Positions 22,621-34,667 are shown, counted from the stretch's first letter. The stretch is DNA of 64,000 nt from Micropterix aruncella (GCA_944548615.1 OX155952.1:37239582-37303581); one strand, 5' to 3'. Notes: generated by a model not told the origin, from the letters alone. Translations and numbers: made by a program.

Positions 22621-23372
22621 AGCCATATTATAACCAATCGTGTTGTAATGAAAACACGGAAAATATCACCAAAACCCAAAAACCGCCTTTTAAAGCAAAA
22701 AAAACGGAAACCAATTTCAATTAAATACCAAAGAATGTAAGGAATATTATTCCCAGCCGCACTAACAACACCGATCTCAGATGGTGGGCTAAATGTTGAT
22801 GTTCATTGGATTTGGCGCACAGAAAATCTGTTAACCTCAGAACCCAAAAAAAGAAAAATACGCAGGTATGAAAAAGTTCGTTTTAATTCCACCAAGAAGG
22901 CACTCTCTGCGAATATACTGTTTACCCGTTGTGTCGTGTGTACGCCGACAGCACACGTGGTCCCGCCAAAGACTGGTGGGTTATTTTCTTCACATGGAGG
23001 CAAAAATTCAGGGGAAATTGTCTTGTGAGATAAATCACTCACATTAAGTTACCATACACGTCACCTTAGCAGTAATTACATAAGCAAAACAGAGATGCCA
23101 CGGGCTGTGTGCAAGGAAAATAAATCCGTTAAAACTACATTGATCCTTCATTAAAATTAGCCCCAAATGATAGAATATTCTTACCAGAGATATCACGAAC
23201 ACTTCGAATATTCTTACGAGAGATATCAAAAACGTCGCCCGATCAAAACTACTTCACTCGGCAGATCACGGCGGTTTTTCTGCCGCCCGCAAATTTCTCC
23301 AAACTCTGTCGTCCGCCATTTTTTTCGCACGGACAGAATTTGACAGATAGGCCCAATCATAGAGACATACAA
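22621..23372. other. Unassigned stretch between LINE and family A
   Basis: A 79-codon minus frame (22803-23042) and a similar plus frame over the same bases have no recognised family. A short imperfect direct repeat (TCTTACCAGAGATATCACGA / TCTTACGAGAGATATCAAAA) lies at 23180-23230. No function can be proposed. Confidence 0.4.
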
Positions 23373-23382
23373 TTCGACCAGT

Positions 23383-24546
23383 TCGGGAGCTAACGGGCCC
23401 TTGCTGAGTTGGCCACGAAGACCCATTCTGTTCAGGGTTGGTCACACTCACGGGTCAACACCCATCCGACGGCCTCCATGCAAGAAGTGCAAGCCTGGGT
23501 AGGACTCTCGCCTTAGAGTTAGTTTCCCCTAGGAATCAAACTTCTGGCGCTCCTGGACGGTCTGCGCTCCGTGCGGCATTAGCCAATCGATTACTCACTC
23601 TGATAGTTGAGAGTTGCAAGGCGATAGGTGAGGGCAGCAAACCCCCATCCACCCGGGCAGTTATAACGACGAGGGTCATCTTGTCTGCCCGGGATGTCGT
23701 GCTACGACAACCCTGCGCGTACCAGAAGGGTAAAACGCGCAGGGGGTGAAAAGGGGTAAACCCCCCCCCCTTCGTACCGCCTTGAGAACCCATTTATTCA
23801 TAATAAAAGGTATTTACAAAAAGAAAAAGTAACAAAAATATTACAAAATTTACCATATTCACAAAAGGAAAAAAAAACAACAAATATCGTAAATCTAGGA
23901 GCCGGTAAGCGGGGTAGTGGACACTCTAGAACGATGATGGTGAAGGCGCACGGTCCGTGGGCAGGTCTCGGAGCAGCCACGGGGGGGAGGAGTTCCTGAA
24001 TCCTGCAAAGAACGAAACGCCCCTCGGGGCGGTAAAGAGACGGACACAAAGACGCGGGCACTTCGGGCTGGAAGTAGCCGCCGAATCACGCCACTGAGAG
24101 TCGGGGGAGTCTGGAAGCAGTACTGTTTCCTATAGAGCGGTGATGGTTGCGGACCTTACAGCGACTGCTCTTGAAACGACCATCGGCTACCCGATGCTGG
24201 GTGAACAGCAGGGCAAAGGATGCCGTGGTCTACGATAGATTCAGTATACACCGTGTCACCGCTTCGTAAGGGAGAGGACCGCGCAAGCGACCTCGAACTC
24301 GTAACCAATCGAGAGACTGGAGTAATCTGGTCGCAATTGGAAGTAAGGGCGTGAGTGTAAGCCCGCTGGGTAACACTCCTGGCTATCTCGAGGTTAAGGC
24401 GTTGGACTCTTACGTGTTTGTGGCGGAGCTTGACGGTGGACTGTTTTGTCCAAGTCTTCTGCGCTCACTCCAGGGAGATAGAACGACTAATCGTTAAAAC
24501 TTCCTGAGGTGACGGGCTCGCCCGTTGTAGTTGACAACTCTAGTAG
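23383..24546 (+). mobile_element. Family A repeat, copy A3, interrupted
   Basis: This family A element is flanked by the 10 bp duplication TTCGACCAGT (23373-23382 and 24547-24556). The 5' half runs from CGGGAGCTAACGGGCCC to about 23603 and the 3' half resumes at AGTCGGGGGAGTCTGG near 24098. About 0.5 kb of unrelated GC-rich sequence separates them. Confidence 0.85.
23602..24097. mobile_element. Unclassified insertion inside A3
   Basis: About 495 bp separates two halves of a family A copy, so its ends are defined by the sister copies. It is GC-rich at both ends with an A-rich centre (23800-23890). Minus-strand reading starts in a GC-rich leader, has AATAAATGG near 23797 and then a C-rich section (CCCCTTTTCACCCCCTGCGC). 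This might be the 5' end of an R1-type LINE or another retroposon. No domain is recognisable and no clear target duplication was found. Confidence 0.5.
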
Positions 24547-24556
24547 TTCGACCAGT

Positions 24557-25118
24557 ATCGCCTCTAATAAATCAAAGCGCAACTTCTGCCAATAGCGAAC
24601 GAAAACTGCGCAGCATTATCTGTCAAAATTGACATTTAAGAAATCTCGCGAATATTGTTTATTTTGATTAAAATATGGGAATATTCGGAAACAGCCAGAA
24701 ACCGCCAGGAAACATAAAAAATATCGGAAAACCATGAAACACAAGTTCGGCGAGCCTAAACGGCCAAAAGGCGCGGAAAACAAAGCGGTTTTTGTTACAT
24801 ACTTTCTACCACACGATTAACACAATTATTTTGATACGTCCAAGAGCGGTTTTTAGCCGTCAATTGGACACGACGAAAATGTAATATAATATAATGTATG
24901 TATTGAGTATATTCTACGACAGATTATATAATAATCTATTCAATGATATAATATTTTTAATATCATTAAAAAAAGTGAACATGTAATATTTATGATCATA
25001 TTATCTTTCACAAATTTAAAAAATATTTTTATTCTATCCTATATAGAATCAAACTACGTACAATATCAAACCATGTACAATAAAATGTCTGCTTAACGCA
25101 GTATCTATATACAATAAA
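24557..25118. other. Spacer, nothing recognised
   Basis: No coding frame or repeat boundaries were recognised between A3 and the next LINE tail. Confidence 0.45.
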
Positions 25119-25180
25119 AAAACATAATCAACAAGCTTACCTTAGTACGGGCATGACCTAGTTAGATTGGCTTAAAAATT
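25119..25180 (+). repeat. LINE 3' UTR remnant, second copy
   Basis: AAGCTTACCTTAGTACGGGC and ATGACCTAGTTAGATTGGCTT match the 3' UTR segment at 3600-3645. This is a short 3' end only. Confidence 0.4.
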
Positions 25181-26090
25181 AAAAAAAATGTAAATTATAT
25201 ATTAAATAAATTATACGTTTAAACTAAATAAAAAGAAAAATATGATAAGGTAAGTTTTATTATTACTTTTCCTTATTATGTTGCATTGGAGACGCGTTTA
25301 GTAGACGTTTAGCTGTAAAATAAGTAATGGCGTGGCTAAGAAAATTAATCAAAGTCACGTGCGACAGATGTAGAAAGCCCGCGCTCTCTATCTAGAGTGC
25401 CAAAACCGACCGAAACGTTTCTAGCTACCCGCTTTTGAGAGTGTGACGATCTATGGCGGCATCGCCGTCGTCTCCGTCGTCTTTGTTCGTCGCGAACGCC
25501 AGTCTCAGTCTGCTGCCTCTTAAATTAATGCAAACGCGAAGATTTGCAACTTCCCCCGGCTTACATCATTTGCGGCAGAATGACTCCACTCAACTTGAGC
25601 TGCGAATACATTTCTGGATATTATGCCGCAGCTTCAACTTATTAAATTGCGGACCCGCCGCCGACTACGGAATCGGGACCTTGCGTCTCCGGTTCATTTC
25701 GACCGACTCAAGCTTCATTTCCCCCCCATCCGAGTCGCCCTTCCATACTTTTCACTCCACTCGGCTGCTTTAATTTACTCATTGAAGTGCCGCCTCTGCG
25801 GCGGTATATTATAACATTAAGTGAGGTCGAATTCTGAGATTTAGTCCGTTTTGAGAAAGGTATAAAAACATTAAAAAATCGTTTGTGTCACCCCAAGACT
25901 TTTCTAGCAAGTAGCAAATTTCATCTGAAAATTAATTTCATGAATAAAATCGGTGAACGCCCTCTCTCGGCTGGCAGACAAACTCGTTTCCATTCTATTT
26001 CGACCACCTCGGGCGGTGAGATTCATTTCTCAGCTAAGGGCGGTGATTAAGAATGTATGGTGAGCATAGCTGCCAGAGAAGTTTGACGGG
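25181..26090. other. GC- and CpG-richer segment without a recognised gene
   Basis: Positions 25330-25810 are clearly richer in CG dinucleotides than the surroundings and contain a 106-codon frame (25453-25773, MAASPSSPSSLFVANASLSL…). No domain or homologue is recognised. It might be an unannotated first exon or promoter region, or another decayed repeat. Confidence 0.35.
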
Positions 26091-26106
26091 ATAAGAGTGC
26101 ACGTTT

Positions 26107-26734
26107 TGTTTAGGGAGTTAATGGGCCCTTGCTGAGTTGGCCACGAAGACCCATTCTGTTCAGGGTTGGTCACGCTCACGGGTCAACACCTATCCGACGG
26201 CCTCCACGCATGAAGTGCGAGCCTGGGTAGGACGGTCTGCGCATCGTGCTGTGTGAGCTAATCGACTGTGCACTCTGACTAACAGTCGGGTGAGTCTGGA
26301 AGCAGTACTGTTTCCTATAGAGCGGGGGTGGTTGCGGACCTTGCGGCGACTGCTCTTGAAACGACAATCGGCTATCCGATCGTGGGTGAACAGCCGGGCA
26401 AAGGACGCTGTGGTCCGCGATAGATTCGGTAAACACCGTTTCACTGCTTCGTAAGGGAGAGGACCGCGCAAGCGACCTCGAACTCGTAACCAAACGAGAG
26501 ACTGGAGTAATCTGGTCACAATTGGAAGTAAGGGCGTGAGTGTAAGCCCGCCGGGTAATACTCCTCCTGGCTATCTCGCGGTTAAGGCGTTGGCCTCTTA
26601 CGGGCTTGTGGCGTAGCTAGATTGTGGACTGTTTTGTCCTCAAGTCTTCTGCGCTCACTCCAGGGAGATAGAACGACTAATCGGTAACACTTCCTGAGGT
26701 GACAGGCTCGCTCGCTGTGGTCGACAACCCTAGT
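26107..26734 (+). mobile_element. Family A repeat, copy A4
   Basis: An uninterrupted 628 bp copy is flanked by TGCACGTTT (26098-26106 and 26735-26743). It is the cleanest full copy in the window. It contains TATCTCGCGGTTAAGGCG and the terminal GTGACAGGCTCGCTCGCTGT. It lacks about 45 bases around the GGAATCAAAC region present in A1 and A6. It sits inside or at the edge of a LINE endonuclease fragment that continues to the right. Confidence 0.85.
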
Positions 26735-27250
26735 TGCACGTTTCGTCTGTTGTCCATGTAATTGATGAAGTTTTAAAATCACCTATTATTAAACATTGAC
26801 TACAAGGGTTACATTCCAGGCCAACTTTCTGGCAGCCTGATAAATAATCTTCAAAGATGTTATTATTCACTCTCGGGGGGAGATACACTACACAAAGGGT
26901 GACTGTCTGATGCTTAGTAACCTTAATGTTTAACCATAGGTCCTCGGATCCAGTTTCCCATTCTTGCATACGACAAGCTTCGAATCTTTTAGATATCGCT
27001 ACCAAGGTCCCACCGCAGGCTTTGTAGATGGATGCGGTTGTTTCTCAATCTCTTCTAAATACTTCATACCTAGCACTGAATAATTCGCTACTTAAAACAC
27101 TAGAAATTAGATAGGTCGCAGTTAGACATATCAGGTCGTAACTGTTATTTAATACTTCAAGGGCCAGTTCATTGGTCTTACTTTTTAGGCTCGTACATTC
27201 TGATAGAAAATAATTATTTTTGCCATTGTAATGTATATTTTCGTTAATAA
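26735..27250 (-). pseudogene. LINE endonuclease-domain fragment
   Basis: Minus strand reads …SKTNELALEVLNNSYDLICL, then VLSSELFSARYEVFRRD, ACGGTLVAISKRFEAC, VTLCVVYLPPRVNN and CLIIGDFKTSSITW. This is the N-terminal apurinic-like endonuclease of LINE ORF2, with the I-x-G-D-F motif retained. A stop interrupts FRRD-ETTAS, and no polymerase follows because family A copy A4 is inserted at the 3' side. It is a relic. Confidence 0.75.
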
Positions 27251-27489
27251 TATAAATTGAAATTTGAAAATCTTTGATTAGCTATGTAGATAAAACAATC
27301 TCTTTATATTAATAAAGTGATAAATATGAATTTATTGTGTTCTTCATTTATATTCGCGACATTTCCTCCTATATTTTTGTCATGCCCAATCCTCCCTATA
27401 TGTATACCCAATGGTCCCTCACGTTGGGAGGAAAGGGCAATTTTCCGTAGGTTTATTTTTTCATATTTTTCTTTGAAACTATAAACATT

Positions 27490-28090
27490 TCACTTTGAGG
27501 CCTGAGACACGGGAGTCCTACCCGGGGTAGCCTTCCACTCGAGGGAGCTTCCGAATAGGAGCTGAATCGTGAGTAGAGCCGATCCGAGAGCAAAATGGAT
27601 CTTGTGGCCCAAACTACACGAAACCGTTCACGGGGGTCACCGGTCTCGGTATCGACCCGGGGGAACACCTCGGGCAAATCTGAGCGGTTTGCTCATCGTG
27701 CGGCGTCAGGCAATAGTCTGCTCACTCTATTGAATAACCGGGGAAGTCTGGAAACGTACATTTTCTAAGAAGCGGGGGTAGTTTCTGATCTGGCGTCATC
27801 TATACAGAGAAATGATCCGTGAGCCACCCGTACCCGCGTGAGTTTAACGGGCACAGGGCGCCTCGGTCCGCAATCAATTCGAACTTGATATACTGCTAAC
27901 GTCAGGCAGAGACCACGCAGGTTTACTTGACACCGTAATTATACTGGAGGGTGAGGGAAATCAACGGTGGACTGTATTGTCCACAAAGCCTTTGCGTTTA
28001 CTCCATGGGAGACAGAATGGCTTGATGTCGTCTTAACTCCCTGAAGTGGCTGGTTCTGGCGAGTTCTCGGCGAGTTCGGTTGGGATTGCT
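27490..28090 (+). repeat. Diverged family A relative, copy A5
   Basis: Landmarks of family A occur in order but are heavily substituted: CATCGTGCGGCGTCAGGCAA, GGGGAAGTCTGGAAACGTAC, AGCGGGGGTAGTTTCTGATC, GGCGCCTCGGTCCGC, GGTGGACTGTATTGTCCA and CTCCATGGGAGACAGAATGG. It appears to be an older subfamily, also represented at 62775-63200. Confidence 0.6.
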
Positions 28091-30899
28091 TGAGCTTATG
28101 GAGATGGGTAATCTGTTCCCTGTCGCTTGGGGCCGGGAAAGTTCCGTCTCTTTGTCATTCGTCTACAAATAAAAATTAAATGGCCACATAAAGATCTCAT
28201 CTTAACACATTTAAAGTATATCAAATGGCACTTTAAACAGTGCCAAAGTCGTAGCCGTTCCGCGGAGTCTCCATAATTACAGTATTATTTCGGATAGGCT
28301 CTCAAATGAACACTAAACATTTATTGTCGGGGCTATTGGCAGCTAGATGGCAGGCGAAATTGCCGCGGGCATCGATGACACCCGCGAATTTCTGACGGAG
28401 CATCGTCATGAAATTTCTAATTAGCCGGATGGATATTACAAACTCCCAGAAGTTTTAATCTAAGTTTGCCCGCAGGGAAACTCGTAAGAAACTACTCTGG
28501 TAAACTGCCAAACAAGTAACCGACATGGAAAATTAACGCTTGCAAAAGGGTATTCCATCCTTTGCAAAGCGTATGTTGCTAAAGCGAAATAGTAAAGAGG
28601 AGTGTAATCAGCAGTAATACGACTGGCTTCGCAGTGATACGATCGGATAATTTATTATGCAATGTGGATGATTATGGGTATGTATGTATACTTTGTTTAC
28701 AAGGCAATATGAATATGTATACTATATGATGCATTTGATGAATAAAGTCCAAAGTTTAATAATTTTTAAAGAAAAACCTGCAAGGGTTAAAACTTTCGCT
28801 TAATATAATTCTTATTTTAAAGAAAATTTAACTACATTAGATATCTGAATGTCAATTAACTGTACAAAATCAACCATTACATTTCTAAATATTAAAAAGA
28901 GAATTATTAAATATCCAAAACAGAAATACCATGTCCACGACAACTTTAAAAAAATGTATAGAATTGGAAAAAAAAAATAATAAATTTAATATAATAATAT
29001 AATGTTGCAAAAAAAAATATTTTAATCAAAGTGTAAAAATATAAAAATAAAGCAACATTCCTAAATCATACTACAAAATCAGTAAATAAATTATCTATAA
29101 AATAAAATGTATTAATACGGTATTGCGGAAATTACAACCAAATTATTGCTCCAACAAGAAGAATAGAGACGAGGCCTCTCCAATTACCTCTAGGGCAGTT
29201 ATAACTATTATATTTCAACTATTCTGTCCGGGTTTGAAATATTTCAGACAATCAGTGACTTATTAAGTCATCTATTCACATAAGAGGTATATAGTAAATG
29301 ATCTTACATTAAGCAGTTCAATTAAATACAAAATGTATTTTAAAATCAACATTATGTGACAGTGCGATTCTCCAAATATTTCAAATTCCACATCACACTC
29401 AATCAGCAGTCATCCATCGAAAATTTCGCGGTTAAATGTGTACAGTTTGCGATCTTCATATTCCGCTTTTCTTAGGTGGAGCGTTCGAAACATGTTCGCG
29501 TCGTTTCGTATATCGCGATAGAGCAACTTATTAACTAAATATATCTTCCAGCCAACCCTGAATATTCAACATACAATACGGGTAGGCAATATTTATAAAA
29601 TTTGCTATTATCAATCGAAAATGGAAACCTAATAATGAATATGTCACTTACTTAATATAGAGTAATAAGCAATAATAAGGGAATTTGCTAATACCATGAA
29701 AGTTAATCATCGATATCATGCTCCTCAGACCACAAATGAATCCTCGCATTATCCCCGCGCCTTATGTCAAGCATTTCAAGTCGTGTTCTAAAACTGTTAA
29801 TTTAAATTTAGTTTTCGTTTTTATTACAATGTTTATATTATTATTACACGTAAGTTTTAAAAATTTCAACATCATCATTAATACTGATGGGTTAAAATTC
29901 TATTGCAAAATATTAAAATTTATATTCATGAGGTCAGAAGCATTGCATATTTTCTGGAAAATAAATATTATTTCAATAAAAGGGTTTAGAAGGTATACAT
30001 ATCGAATGGCACTAAGTTTACGAATGTACTAATCACAAAGCACGAGTGCCAATATAAAGAACCTGAAATAGCTCTCTAATTAAAATTTATGCTAATTTCG
30101 AGCTGACAGAATAATAAACTTAAAACTGTACGAGGGCAAAGGTTGGGCTGGGTTGGGTTGAAATGGGTGCACCTTTTAGCGTTCTCGTTATTTATTTCAA
30201 ACAAACGATGCCAACAACATCTTAATGTTATTAGAAAAAAAATAAGATAGGCTGTTAGGTACTTTACAGGGTATGTCCGAAAAGTTTATAGATAGATAGT
30301 AATTATTGGCGAATAAAGGCAAATTTATTGCTTAAATTACAATCTCTTACAACCAACATTCGTGTAATTTAAATTATTGAGGTGCTAGTAGAGTAAACAA
30401 AAAGTAATGTTAAAATTTAACAATAGTTTAATGATCCGATTGGGATATCTCATAAAGAATTTTTCTCATAGTGTCATTTTTTTTGATATCTCATAAAGAA
30501 TCCAGAAAATGTTATTATCGTTGAAACCATAAGCAATGGTAATAGACATGCTATATATATAGAAAAACCGAACAAAATAAGTGAAGTGGTTTCAGAGTTA
30601 TTAACACATATGTATACATACAGAGACGTTGCATTTTAATACGACTATTAAGGAAATGATAAGGAAGTATACAGCCAACACTATAGAGAAAATAAATATA
30701 TTAAGCACTGATTTAAATAATATTTCTATAATATTTCAAATTAACAAACCCAATTGGGAATTTATTATGTTCTTCAATCCAATTTAAATTCATTGTTAGT
30801 GAGAAACGACAGCGATCCAATACAAACGAGAAGAATAACATATGATCCTTCCTGCAAGATAATGCAAAGGTGACATAAAAAAAGACTATAATACTAGTC
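28091..30899. other. 2.8 kb stretch without recognised genes
   Basis: The section 28140-28560 is moderately GC-balanced with no open frame. Positions 28750-29150 are very A-rich. A possible mariner-like end motif (ACAGGGTATGTCCGAAAAGT) lies at about 30267 but has no partner. No coding region was recognised. Confidence 0.45.
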
Positions 30900-30907
30900 A
30901 GACTATA

Positions 30908-32873
30908 CAGTGCCGGATTAAGCCAGCGCGGGGCCCGTAGCAAATTCTCTCAAAAGGCCCTTGGTTTGCTTTAGCTCATTAAGTTTAGGGTGTAAAATAA
31001 AATGGAACTTTTAGATAGATCCCTTTTATTCCTAGAACAAGGTAATGAAATATAATTTTTGGAGGTACCGTGTAATCCAAAAATGTTTACAAAGAGAAAT
31101 AAAAAAAATCGGCGCCACAGCTATACGACCAAAACTCCGCAGAAAAATTAAATTGAGCAATTATTCAACTATCACAGTTTCAATCATATTCGACAATATA
31201 AATACAAACATAAAACATATTTACAACGGTGTCACTGTTGTTTTAAAAATATACACATATGTACAATTTTCTTTTTCAACAAACTGTGTGAAATTTTGCA
31301 ATGTGGACGAAAACTGCAATCTAAGTAAAATCAGACCGTTTTTTATATAATTCACACCGACAGATCAGCCATTATTGTACGGCGCACCTTTATTAACGAA
31401 TACTAAATAAAATACAATAAAAAACTCCTACTTTACTCATAATAATTCCAAAAAAGGAAATGCACCGCTTAACAAAGTAAATAAACAGCGCCCAATATTT
31501 TTCGCCTTATTGAGCAATGCTTACAATTCGCCTCATAATATTGCGGCGCAGCCCCGAGAATGGGAATTAATATCTCCAATTTAAGAAAAAACGACCTCAC
31601 GCACTTTTTATATGTGATGTATAATATGTAAAATTTGTATGCTATGTAAAATTTTGAACTTCCTAAAGTGCGATTCTCGATGGCTGCCAAACCGAAGTTT
31701 GAGCGGTTGCTACGACCATTACATACAGTCATCAGCGCGGCGCGGGCCCGAGTATGGGAATTAATATCTCCAATTTAAGATGACCGTATGTAATGGTCGT
31801 GGCAGCCGCTCAAACTTCGGTCTGGTAGGCACCAAGAATCCCACTTTAGGAATTTCAAAATTTTACTATACATAGCTGATGATATTGTACACCACATTTA
31901 AAAAGTACGTGAAGTCGTTTTTCTTAAATTGGAGATATTAATTCCCAAACTCGGGCCCCGCCCCGCCGATGATGATATTTAATGGGCGAGGCGGCCGCTC
32001 AAACTTTGGTCTGGCAGGCATAGAGAATCCCACTTTAGGAATTTCAAAATTTTACGATACGTAGCTGATGATATTATACATCACATATAAAAAGTGGGTA
32101 AGGATGTTTTTCCTTAAATTGGTGATATTAATTTCCAAACTCGGGCCCGCGCCCCGTTCATGATTATATTTAATAGGCGAGGCGACCGCTCAAACTTCGG
32201 TCTGGCAGGCATCGAGAATCCCATAGAAAATTCTAAATTTTATTACTCATAGCTGATAATAATATACATGACATATAAAATGTTCGTGAGGTCGGTTTTT
32301 CTTAAGTTGGAGATATTAATTCCCAAACTCCGCCCCGCGCCCCGTCGATGATTATATTTAATGGGCGAGGCGGCCGCTCAAACTTCGGTCTGGCAGGCAT
32401 CGAGAATACTACTTTAGGAAGTTCAAAATTTTACTATACATAGCTGATGATATTATACATCACATCACATATAAAAAGTGCGTGGTCGTTTTTCTTAAAT
32501 TGGATATATTAATTCCCAAACTCGGGACCGCTCCCCGTTGATGATTATATTTAATAGGCGAGGCGGCCGCTCAAACCTCGGTCTGGCAGGCATCGAGAAT
32601 CCCACTTTAGGAAGTTTAAAGTTCTACTATACATAGCTCATGATATTAGTCATCACATATAAAAAGTGTGTGAGGTTGTTTTTCTTAAATTGGAGATATT
32701 AATTCCCAAACTCGGGCCCGCGCCCCGCCGTTGATTATATTTAACGTTTCCCATTGGCCTGTTGCAGGCTGCAGCGATAATTTTACGCTCAGGCAGGCGT
32801 GGGTGCGCGGGGCCCCCCAATGCGCGGGGCCCGTAGCATTTGCTACTCTTGCTACGTGGCTAATCCGGCACTG
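30908..32873. mobile_element. Non-autonomous hAT element with internal tandem array
   Basis: The ends CAGTGCCGGATTAAGCCA (30908) and, inverted, CAGTGCCGGATTAGCCACG (ending 32873) are terminal inverted repeats. An exact 8 bp duplication, AGACTATA, flanks them (30900-30907 and 32874-32881). The 8 bp duplication and CAGTG ends indicate the hAT superfamily. There is no transposase. The interior from about 31790 to 32750 holds five head-to-tail units of about 190 bp. At least one unit is in reverse orientation at 31540-31740. Confidence 0.9.
31540..32750. repeat. Tandem array of about 190 bp units inside the hAT
   Basis: The marker CTCAAACTTCGGTCTGG recurs at about 31809, 31998, 32188, 32378 and 32569, a period of 189-191 bases. 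Each unit also has TCTTAAATTGGAGATATTAA and a GGGCCCGCGCCCC-like block. A reverse-orientation unit precedes them (marker complement at about 31693), so the array has an inversion point near 31760-31790. Units differ at a few percent of sites. Confidence 0.88.
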
Positions 32874-33119
32874 AGACTATAAGTCTATAAGACTATAATT
32901 CAGTTGAAGAATATTAATTGTCTCTGCTTGTTTAATTTTCAATTGTTATATATGTTTTATTGTACTGTCTGACAACATAATCGGTTAGGTAACCCAAAGA
33001 CTTTACCGGCAAGTAGACAAGCACCCACCCACCGCACCAACCCCTTCCCCACCCTCCTATCCTTTCGAGTTACAATCACCCCCACGTCCTCTACCTGATA
33101 GTGGATGTGTTCGATTATT

Positions 33120-33640
33120 TATTTTTTTTCAATTTCAATTTCAATTTATTTCCAAAAAAAATCTTAACAGACTGTAGAAACTTAATATTTAGGTATATTT
33201 AAATTCCAGTCTATTAGTCCGTTTTTACAATATTTAAATTTATCACCACGTACATACAGTTACTTCATTATTGCTTTTAGGGCATGAAAATAATTTTAAA
33301 GATTTATTTACTAAATCCACAAATTAAAATAATCGATAAAAATAATCAAGAAATTAAAATCAGAAAAGGTCAGAATAATTAAAAATGCTACTTGAAATTG
33401 TCAAAATACTGGCCAAAAAATTTGAAAAATTATTTAAAATTAACAAACTTATCGATCGAGTAAAAAGCTTTGTCTAATAAGAATTATTTAGGTACCTAAC
33501 TTTTTGAATAAGCTTTCCACTTGAATTGTTTTTAAACTTTCCGGTAGCCTGTTAAAGTAATATGGCCCGGAGTATTTTACATTAAAATCGCATATTTAAT
33601 TCTAAGATTTTTGTAGTCTTTTAGTAGTATAATTGTTGTA
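33120..33640 (-). pseudogene. LINE tail (C-terminus and 3' UTR)
   Basis: Minus-strand codons at about 33497-33570 read GPYYFNRLPESLKTIQVESL, then FKKLGT and a stop, matching the Y-F-N-x-L-P-E pattern of LINE polymerase ends. The 3' UTR runs left to a tail of TTGAAA-type repeats at about 33138-33160. Only the last two dozen residues are clear. Confidence 0.5.
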
Positions 33641-33689
33641 TTTTTTGTGGTATTAAAAGGGTATTTTTCCAATACGATGCAGTTTTTCC

Positions 33690-33976
33690 TTAAATATGGC
33701 GGAGTTTAAAAAAATATTTGTGACGTTTGTATATAAGATATTCCAACCAAAATTGCACAATGTGGTTTAGGCCCAACAAGGCATGTGTGTATCAAATTTC
33801 AAGTTTTTAACTCGAATATTTCGAGAATGAAGTATGACTAATACCTGACCAAATTTATTTTTAACTTTTGCTCTGACCAAATGATACCCGCATGGCGTTT
33901 GCGTGATAACGTGGAGAAATACACACAGTTACAGACACACAAAGCACACAGAAGTGCGTTCACAATACTTTACCTC
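33690..33976 (+). repeat. Helitron/MINE-like repeat fragment
   Basis: This segment runs from GGCGGAGTTTAAAAAAATAT through CCAACAAGGCATGTGTGTAT and a CACACAGTTACAGACACAC microsatellite-like part to a perfect 14 bp hairpin. The same order (GGCGGACTTGTTGTG, CCCAACAAGGCATCTCTGTA, microsatellite) is found at 36380-36680. It is interrupted at its right end by family A copy A6. Confidence 0.45.
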
Positions 33977-33989
33977 TGTCGGTAAAGTA

Positions 33990-34667
33990 TTGTGCTCGGG
34001 AGTTAAGGGGGCCTTGCTGAGTTGGCCACGAAGACCCATTCTGCTCAGGGTTGGTCACACTCACGGGTCAACAACTATCCGACGGCCTCCACGCATGAAG
34101 TGCGACCCTGGGTAGGACTCTGACCCTATGGTTATTTTTCCCTGGGAATCAACCTTCTGGCGTTCCTGGACGGTCTGCGCACCGTGCGGCGTGAGCCAAT
34201 CGTCTGTGCACTCTGACTAACAGTCGGGGGAGTCTGGAAGCAGTACTGTTTCCTATAGAGAGGGGGTGGTTGCAGACTTGATGGCGACTGCTCTTGAAAC
34301 GACCATTGGCTATCCGATCCTGGGTGAACAGCCGGGCAAAGGACGCTGTGGTCCGCGATAGATTCGGTAAACACCGTTTCACCGCTTTGTAAGGGAGAAG
34401 ACCGCGCAAGCGACCTCGAACACGTAACCAATCGAGAGACTGGAGTAATCTGGTCACAATTGGAAGTAAGGGCGTGAGTATAAGGCCGCCTGGTAACTCT
34501 CCTGGCTGTCTAGCGGTTAAGGCGTTGGCCTCTTACGGGTTTGTGGCCGGGCTAGACGGTGGACTGTTTTGTCCAAGTCTTCTGCGCTCACTCCAGGGAG
34601 ATAGAACGACTAATCGTTAAAACTTCCTGAGGTGACGGGCTCGCCCGCTGTAGTCGACAACCCTAGT
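33990..34667 (+). mobile_element. Family A repeat, copy A6
   Basis: A full-length 678 bp copy is flanked by the 13 bp duplication TGTCGGTAAAGTA (33977-33989 and 34668-34680). The bases TTGTG that follow the left duplication extend the hairpin CACAATACTTTACC / GGTAAAGTATTGTG (33961-33994), so the 5' junction may have been templated by snap-back. A long minus-strand frame (34149-34457) resembles those of A1, A2 and A4. Confidence 0.87.

Noticed and set aside
23602..24097. Thought of as part of family A itself
   Set aside because: All other full copies lack it, and the halves on either side join in register with sister copies, so it is an insertion.
30266..30300. Possible mariner inverted repeat ACAGGGTATGTCCGAAAAGT, with a similar motif at 58377
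   Set aside because: No partner end at a plausible distance and no TA duplication could be paired.
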